Origin: an uncultured Gemmobacter sp.
GTDB taxonomy: Bacteria > Pseudomonadota > Alphaproteobacteria > Rhodobacterales > Rhodobacteraceae
Assembly: GCA_937983495.1 (NCBI GenBank)
Contig: CALKAA010000211.1
Span: 1 to 8,176, forward strand
Reading direction: 5' to 3'
Length of the DNA stretch: 8,176 nucleotides
Shown: positions 4,169 to 8,176 of the stretch, piece after piece
Numbering within the stretch: position 1 is the stretch's first letter
Layout of the letters: each line of letters opens with the position of its first letter
Notes under the pieces: generated by a model
Told to the model about the DNA's origin: nothing
Databases searched by the model: none
What the model saw: the letters and a program-made list of their open reading frames with translations, nothing else
Program-made: the position numbers and the translations under genes

Positions 4169-6052
4169 ATGGCGCGCAAGGCAACAGTCAAGCAAGACGA
4201 GATTTTCACGCTGCGGCTCCATCGCAGCGCACCGGATCTCTGGCCGATGCTGGAGGCGCTTTATGGCAGCCACCCCGATTACACCGGCTTTTGCGACCGT
4301 CTGCTGACCGCGCTGCAGAGCGCGTGGAGTGCCCGCCCCGCCGATCTGCGCCGCCTTGATCTGCAACGGGATCTGGAACCCGACTGGTTCCAGCGCCCTG
4401 ACCGCGCGGGCTATGTGTTCTATATCGACCGCTTCACCGGAAACTTGCACAATATCTTGGAAAAGCTGGACTATCTGCAAGAGCTTGGCATCACCTATGT
4501 GCATCTGATGCCCTGCCTGAAGCCCCGCCCTGGCGACAGTGACGGCGGCTATTCGGTGATGGATTACCGCGCGATCAACCCCGACCTGGGCACGATGGAG
4601 GATCTGGAAGAGGTTGCCAACGCCCTGCGTGCGCGGGGTATGAACCTGTGCATTGATCTGGTGCTGAACCACACAGCCAAGGAACATGCCTGGGCCGAGG
4701 CCGCGCGGGCTGGCGACCCGGCCTATCAGGATTACTACCTGATGTTCGATTCGCCTGATCTGCCAAATCGTTTTGAAGAAACCCTTGTAGAAGTCTTTCC
4801 CGACAATGCCCCCGGCAATTTCACGCATGATCCAGAAAGCGGCAAATGGGTCTGGACCACGTTCAACACCCATCAATGGGATTTGAACTGGGCCAATCCG
4901 CAAGTCTTTCTGGAGATCACCGAAATCATGCTGTTCCTCGCCAATCGCGGGGTCGATGTGTTGCGGCTGGATGCCGTCGCTTTCATGTGGAAGCGGCTGG
5001 GCACGCGTTGCCAGTCGGAGCCGGAGGTGCATATGATCTTGCAGGCTCTGCGCGCCTGTTGCCGCATCGCCTGCCCTGCCGTGCTGCATCTGGAGGAGGC
5101 CATCGTCGCCCCGGCAGAGATGCTGCCCTATCTGGGGCGCGGGCGGCATGATGGCAAGGAGGGCAACCTCGCCTATCACAACAGCCTGATGGTGCAGTTC
5201 TGGAACGCGCTGGCCACCCGCGACACGCGGATGATGACCCATGTTTTGCGCACGCATTTCCCCACCACACTGACCAATGCCACCTATGCCACCTATATTC
5301 GCTGCCATGACGACATCGGCTGGGCAATCACGGATGAGGATGCGGCGGTGTTTGGCATCAATGGCGCAGCGCATCGCAGCTGGCTGGCCGATTTCTATGT
5401 GGGCGCTGCGCACGGCAGCTTTGCCCGCGGGCAGTTGTTTCAAGAGAACCCGGCCACCGGTGACAAACGCATTTCCGGCAGCTTTGCTGCCTTGGCAGGT
5501 CTGGAAAAGGCGCTGGCCGAAGGCGATGCACAGGCCGCCGATACAGCGGTGCAACGCATTCTGCTGGGCCATGCCCTGATCGCCAGCTTTGGCGGTATCC
5601 CCTTGATTTACATGGGGGATGAACTGGCGATGCTGAACGACCACAGCTATGTCAGCGTGCCGGAACATGCCCATGACAGCCGCTGGCTGCATCGCCCCCG
5701 GATGGATTGGGCTTTGGCCGAGACACGCGCCGGCGACAGCCCCGCCGCCCGTTGTTTCCAAGGCTTGCGCCATATCCTGGCGCGGCGGCGCGCGGTGCCC
5801 GAACTGCATGGCGGCGTGCCAACCGTGGTGCTGGAGCACCCTGTGCCAGGGCTGTTTGCGGTTGCCCGGCGCGGTCCGGCCCGCACCGTGCTGTGCCTGT
5901 TCAATTTCACCGATGGTTGGCTGCACCTGCCGGAAACTTGGTTGCGGGCCGAAGGCACGCGCCAGTTTTATGACGCACTGTCAGAGGCGCAGGTAACGCT
6001 GCATGACGGCGGCTTGTCGCTGCCGCCGCAAGGCCGGGTCTGGCTGATTTAG
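4169..6052 (+). CDS. Amylosucrase / sucrose hydrolase (GH13 subfamily 4)
   Basis: A 627-residue cytoplasmic (no signal peptide) GH13 enzyme, close in length to Neisseria polysaccharea amylosucrase (636 aa). Such enzymes use sucrose, either transferring glucose to an alpha-1,4-glucan and releasing fructose or simply hydrolysing it. Visible motifs: SDGGYSVMDY (124-133) with the subsite -1 Asp125; DLVLNHTAKEH (163-173); GVDVLRLDAVAFMWK (261-275) with nucleophile Asp268; LEEAIVAP with acid/base Glu310; RCHDDIGW (378-385) with transition-state Asp381; and DSRWLHRPR with Arg505, the partner of Asp125. That Asp/Arg pair separates this subfamily from ordinary amylases. By my alignment, Arg226 of the Neisseria enzyme, linked to polymer elongation, is Val207 here, so polymerase and hydrolase activity cannot be told apart. 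ATG 4169 has GGGGAGGA 4 nt upstream. It lies 54 bp after the L,D-transpeptidase gene; its stop overlaps convergent yggS. Confidence 0.93.
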   Translation: MARKATVKQDEIFTLRLHRSAPDLWPMLEALYGSHPDYTGFCDRLLTALQSAWSARPADLRRLDLQRDLEPDWFQRPDRAGYVFYIDRFTGNLHNILEKLDYLQELGITYVHLMPCLKPRPGDSDGGYSVMDYRAINPDLGTMEDLEEVANALRARGMNLCIDLVLNHTAKEHAWAEAARAGDPAYQDYYLMFDSPDLPNRFEETLVEVFPDNAPGNFTHDPESGKWVWTTFNTHQWDLNWANPQVFLEITEIMLFLANRGVDVLRLDAVAFMWKRLGTRCQSEPEVHMILQALRACCRIACPAVLHLEEAIVAPAEMLPYLGRGRHDGKEGNLAYHNSLMVQFWNALATRDTRMMTHVLRTHFPTTLTNATYATYIRCHDDIGWAITDEDAAVFGINGAAHRSWLADFYVGAAHGSFARGQLFQENPATGDKRISGSFAALAGLEKALAEGDAQAADTAVQRILLGHALIASFGGIPLIYMGDELAMLNDHSYVSVPEHAHDSRWLHRPRMDWALAETRAGDSPAARCFQGLRHILARRRAVPELHGGVPTVVLEHPVPGLFAVARRGPARTVLCLFNFTDGWLHLPETWLRAEGTRQFYDALSEAQVTLHDGGLSLPPQGRVWLI

Positions 6053-6702
6053 GCGTAAGCGCGCGCCCCAAAAATCGCGCTGCCGACGCGAACATGGGTG
6101 GCACCATGGGCGATGGCGGCCTCGAAGTCGCCACTCATACCCATGGAAAGCCCCGGCAAGCCGTTGCGCGCCGCAATCGTGGCCAGAGCCTTGAAATGGG
6201 GCACGGGGTCTTCCTCATCCGGCGGGATGCACATCAACCCGGAGAGCGGGAGATCCATCAACTGACAGGCCCTGATGAAGTCATCGGCCTGATCGGGCAG
6301 GATACCCGCCTTTTGCGGTTCAGCCCCGGTATTCACCTGCACAAACAACTCGGGGGCGCGGCCCTGCGCTTGCACCAAGCGCGCCAACTTTTCAGCCAGA
6401 GAAGGGCGATCCAGCGTGTGGATGGCGTCGAACAGCTCCAGCGCGGTCTTGGCCTTGTTGGTCTGCAAGGGTCCGATCATATGGACCGAAGCCCCCTTGA
6501 ACCGCGCACGAAGGTCGGGCCATTTGCCTGCGGCCTCTTGCACATAATTCTCGCCGAAAATGCGCTGACCAGCCTCCAATGTGGCAATCACGCGCTCCAG
6601 CGGCTGCACTTTGGAGACCGCAATCAGCGTCACCGCCCCGTCAGGCCGTCCTGCCGCGCGTGTGGCCGCCGCAACCCGTGCCTTGATCTGCTCCAACCCC
6701 AT
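6049..6702 (-). CDS. yggS: YggS/PROSC-family PLP homeostasis protein
   Basis: A 217-residue cytoplasmic PLP-binding protein with an alanine-racemase-like TIM barrel but no racemase second domain. The family buffers pyridoxal 5'-phosphate and affects amino-acid and keto-acid balance; no enzymatic reaction is known. Motifs: LIAVSKVQP with the PLP lysine Lys31 (26-34), FGENYVQEA (49-57), HMIGPLQTNKAK (74-85), VNTGAEPQKAG (123-133), LSMGMSGDFEAAI (185-197) and the C-terminal VRVGSAIFGARAY (204-216), which holds phosphate-binding residues. ATG 6702 has GAAAGGGG upstream; an in-frame ATG at 6729 would add nine residues unlike the family. The stop (TAA, 6049-6051) overlaps the amylosucrase stop (TAG, 6050-6052) on the other strand. 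The porin terminator lies 50 bp upstream, so yggS needs its own promoter, which I could not identify. Confidence 0.95.
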   Translation of the reverse strand: MGLEQIKARVAAATRAAGRPDGAVTLIAVSKVQPLERVIATLEAGQRIFGENYVQEAAGKWPDLRARFKGASVHMIGPLQTNKAKTALELFDAIHTLDRPSLAEKLARLVQAQGRAPELFVQVNTGAEPQKAGILPDQADDFIRACQLMDLPLSGLMCIPPDEEDPVPHFKALATIAARNGLPGLSMGMSGDFEAAIAHGATHVRVGSAIFGARAYA

Positions 6703-6752
6703 GGCCGCCCCTTTCTCTCTGCACCGCAAAGTAACGCGGCCCCCGAAAAAGA

Positions 6753-6778
6753 AAAGAGCGGGCCAAAGCCCGCTCTTT
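6753..6778 (-). terminator. Rho-independent terminator of the porin gene
   Basis: An 11-bp perfect stem pairs AAAGAGCGGGC (6753-6763) with GCCCGCTCTTT (6768-6778) around a 4-nt loop. On the minus strand it is followed by a T-rich tract (TTTTCTTTTTC). It starts 22 bp past the porin stop. A second small hairpin, TGATCC/GGATCA with a 4-nt loop (6788-6803), overlaps the stop codon itself. Together they give a tight, structured 3' end suited to a stable, abundant mRNA. Confidence 0.9.
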
Positions 6779-6800
6779 CCTTCGTTTTGATCCGTCAGGA

Positions 6801-7697
6801 TCAGAACGACATGGTGATGCCGAGGTCGGCAACGGTGTCGGCGTTGTAGTCGGAGTCAACCACACCGGCTTTCAGAGCAGCGCCGCCGCCCAGATCGTAG
6901 GCAACGCCCAGACCGAAGGTGTCAGCATCGCCAGCAGCGCCCAGATCGTCACGACGCACGAAAGCGGTCAGGGTGGTGGCGTCCATGCCGTAGTCGACCG
7001 ACAGGCCGAACGACTTTTCGATCACGGTGTTTTTGAAGTCAGCGTAGTAGGCTTTGACTTTGGCAGCGCCGATGTTGCCCGAACCGCCCAGGATGATTTC
7101 TTCAGCCTGGTCGTTGCCCGGAGCGCCCGACAGGTAGGCCAGAGCCACCGAGTAGGCGTCGGTGCCGTAGGAAGCGCCGATCGAGTACGAAGCGTCCGGG
7201 TCCACGGTCGCGGCGTTGTTGTCCGAACCGTCGGTCACGCCAACGTGGAAGCCGATAGCGCCAGCCGAGTACGAGTACAGAGCGCCGGTGCCGTCGAAGT
7301 CGTTGCCGTCATCGCCGTTGATGTAGGGGATGTCCGAGTAGTCGCCGAGGCCGGTGTAGCCAACGCCCGACAGGTCGCCCAGAGCAGCTTCGCCGGCCGA
7401 CACGACGTCGCCCATGGCCAGCTTGCCGAAGCCGCCCGAAACCCAGATGGTGCCCGCGCCCATGTCGGTGTTGCCATTGGCGCCACCAGCTTGGTCAGCG
7501 CGGAACGAAGCGCCGAACGACAGGCCGTTGTCCGACTCAGCCGACAGATCGAAAATCACACGAGCGCGCGAGCTGAACTGCACGTCGTTGCCGTCATAGA
7601 CGATACCCATGCGGCCGGTGCCCGAAACGGCAACTTCAGCAGCAGCGTAACCGGTGGTAGCAGCCAGAATGCTGGTCGCCAGAAGAATCTTTTTCAT
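6801..7697 (-). CDS. Outer-membrane porin, Rhodobacter type
   Basis: A 298-residue precursor of a 16-stranded trimeric porin that lets small hydrophilic solutes cross the outer membrane. A Sec signal peptide (1-20, MKK, hydrophobic core, AAA|EV) is followed by EVAVSGTGRMGIVYDGNDVQ and FSSRARVIF, which match the N-terminus of the Rhodobacter capsulatus porin from memory. Also shared are FGASFRA (61-67), the GEAALGDLSGVGYTGLGD...DIPYINGDD segment (102-130, the pore-constricting L3 loop region) and VKAYYADF. The C-terminal strand ends in Phe (LGITMSF), the usual signal for outer-membrane assembly. Most tyrosines here use TAC, unlike the TAT common in neighbouring genes, consistent with high expression. 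The frame extends upstream to 7901, but ATG 7697 with GAGGGA upstream is the only start that gives a signal peptide. Neighbours: its own terminator, and a divergent lipoprotein gene. Confidence 0.96.
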   Translation of the reverse strand: MKKILLATSILAATTGYAAAEVAVSGTGRMGIVYDGNDVQFSSRARVIFDLSAESDNGLSFGASFRADQAGGANGNTDMGAGTIWVSGGFGKLAMGDVVSAGEAALGDLSGVGYTGLGDYSDIPYINGDDGNDFDGTGALYSYSAGAIGFHVGVTDGSDNNAATVDPDASYSIGASYGTDAYSVALAYLSGAPGNDQAEEIILGGSGNIGAAKVKAYYADFKNTVIEKSFGLSVDYGMDATTLTAFVRRDDLGAAGDADTFGLGVAYDLGGGAALKAGVVDSDYNADTVADLGITMSF

Positions 7698-7725
7698 CGT
7701 TTTCCCTCGTTGTCTCAAGGTGCGG

Positions 7726-7751
7726 CCCAACTCAGGGGAATCCGAGTTGGG
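7726..7751 (-). promoter_or_regulatory. Leader hairpin close to the porin start
   Basis: CCCAACTC (7726-7733) and GAGTTGGG (7744-7751) are perfect 8-bp arms around a 10-nt loop, ending 28 bp before the porin ATG and leaving the ribosome site (GAGGGA) free. In abundant outer-membrane protein mRNAs such leader hairpins often stabilise the message or take part in small-RNA control. That role is inferred here from position only. Confidence 0.5.
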
Positions 7752-7830
7752 TATGGCATCCCTTTTCAGCCGAACCGCCCCGGAATGCAATGACCGCCGC
7801 ACAGCACAGGGCAAACGCGGGCGGGGTGGT

Positions 7831-7887
7831 GCAGGCTTGCCACAGTGCCTTGCGCCGCCCGGCCACGCCGCAGCGCAGCAAGCCTGC
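7831..7887. repeat. 10-bp inverted repeat upstream of the porin gene
   Basis: GCAGGCTTGC (7831-7840) is exactly complementary to GCAAGCCTGC (7878-7887). Inside, TGCGC (7851-7855) pairs with GCGCA (7873-7877), which extends the structure with a one-sided 10-nt bulge. The arms lie 134-190 bp before the porin start and 146-202 bp before the divergent lipoprotein start. It could fold in a long porin leader or be a two-site operator; the sequence does not decide. Confidence 0.6.
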
Positions 7888-7974
7888 CCCTGCCCTGACA
7901 TTCTATATAGCCTTGTAAACGCACGGATTGGCGAGATGTGACCAGGCAGATGCGATGGGGCAGCCCGAAAGCCC

Positions 7975-8002
7975 TTGTTCGCTTTGCCCCCCTCGGTATA
8001 GA
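7975..8002 (+). promoter_or_regulatory. Candidate sigma-70 promoter for the lipoprotein gene
   Basis: TTGTTC (7975-7980), a 16-bp spacer and TATAGA (7997-8002) match the consensus at four and four positions. A start near 8009 gives a leader of about 24 nt that contains the ribosome site AAGGAA. This is the best promoter-like pair in the divergent region; it is inferred by eye. Confidence 0.5.
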
Positions 8003-8032
8003 CAGCAGGGAAGCACGTCGAAGGAACCGGGA

Positions 8033-8176
8033 ATGAACTTCAAGCGTCTTGCAGCCCCTGCCCTTGCCGGAAGCCTTGTTCTGGCGCTTGCCGCCTGCGG
8101 GGGCGGCGGGTCCGGCTTTGGCTCCAGCCCCTTTGGCGGCTCCAGCGCTGCCCCCACGGCGGGCCAGTTCGAGCGC
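8033..8176 (+). CDS. Lipoprotein, N-terminal part (cut by window end)
   Basis: An open frame begins at ATG 8033 with AAGGAA 7 nt upstream and runs to the window edge (48 codons seen, no stop). The N-terminus is a clear lipoprotein signal: MNFKR, a hydrophobic stretch, then the lipobox LAAC with the lipidated Cys22 followed by GGGGSG. The next residues are a Gly/Ser/Ala/Pro-rich flexible linker (FGSSPFGGSSAAPTAG), as in lipoproteins that hold a domain away from the membrane. Residue +2 is Gly, not Asp, so the outer membrane is the likelier place by the E. coli rule. The functional domain is outside the window, so no function is assigned. Confidence 0.85.
   Translation, partial: MNFKRLAAPALAGSLVLALAACGGGGSGFGSSPFGGSSAAPTAGQFER

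Larger units (their letters stand above)
7698..8032. other. 335-bp divergent region between the porin and lipoprotein genes
   Basis: No protein gene is evident. The region holds the leader hairpin at 7726-7751, a long inverted repeat at 7831-7887, an AT-rich CTATATAG palindrome at 7903-7910 and the candidate lipoprotein promoter at 7975-8002. On the minus strand the AT-rich patch reads TATATAGAAT and could be the porin -10 region, giving a leader of roughly 200 nt, but I found no matching -35, so no porin promoter is annotated. The small open frames that cross this region have no recognisable product. Confidence 0.6.

Noticed and set aside
4154..5926. 590-codon open frame on the minus strand opposite the amylosucrase gene
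   Set aside because: Its translation is rich in His, Gln, Ala and Gly with no domain, and it mirrors a gene with complete GH13 motifs. Long antisense frames are expected at this GC content.
7903..7910. CTATATAG as a firm porin or lipoprotein -10 box
   Set aside because: No acceptable -35 hexamer was found at 15-19 bp in either direction, so it is only mentioned as an AT-rich patch.
1..8176. A new defence, mobile or biosynthetic system
   Set aside because: All confident genes are housekeeping, envelope or sugar-metabolism families. There are no integrases, transposases, toxin-antitoxin pairs, CRISPR repeats or nuclease/ATPase cassettes.

Overview
The window looks like an ordinary chromosomal segment of a high-GC alphaproteobacterium of the Rhodobacteraceae (Rhodobacter/Roseobacter-type). 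The strongest clues are a porin that closely resembles the Rhodobacter capsulatus porin, and a CenR-like response regulator followed by a SorX-like 3'UTR small RNA. The genus cannot be fixed from the sequence. There are no tRNA or rRNA genes, CRISPR arrays, insertion sequences, phage genes or plasmid functions, and I see no defence or otherwise novel multi-gene system.

Layout. Positions 96-1254 (minus strand) hold a small secreted protein followed by exodeoxyribonuclease III (xthA). Positions 1255-1702 carry no protein gene, but hold a Rho-independent terminator and a compact structured RNA lying 3' of an OmpR/PhoB-type response regulator (1703-2389, minus, probably cenR). A 151-bp divergent promoter region with direct and inverted repeats separates that regulator from a plus-strand group: ribA (GTP cyclohydrolase II with a degenerate RibB-like N-terminus), a YkuD-type L,D-transpeptidase whose start overlaps the ribA stop (ATGA), and an amylosucrase-family GH13 enzyme 54 bp further on. 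The 54-bp gap contains a LacI-family-like operator on top of a plausible promoter, so the amylosucrase gene may be controlled separately by sugar. Its stop codon overlaps that of the convergent yggS (PLP homeostasis). Upstream of yggS, also on the minus strand, is a strongly terminated porin gene with a structured leader region. A divergent lipoprotein gene starts at 8033 and runs off the window.

How the parts relate. The genes are a mix of housekeeping and envelope functions: DNA repair (xthA), flavin synthesis (ribA), PLP homeostasis (yggS), envelope (L,D-transpeptidase, porin, lipoprotein, CenR-type regulator) and sucrose/alpha-glucan metabolism. They do not form one pathway. The points most worth following are regulatory: the SorX-like RNA, the LacI-type operator before the amylosucrase gene, a perfect 22-bp palindrome inside the L,D-transpeptidase gene, repeats between cenR and ribA, and structured sequence upstream of the porin.
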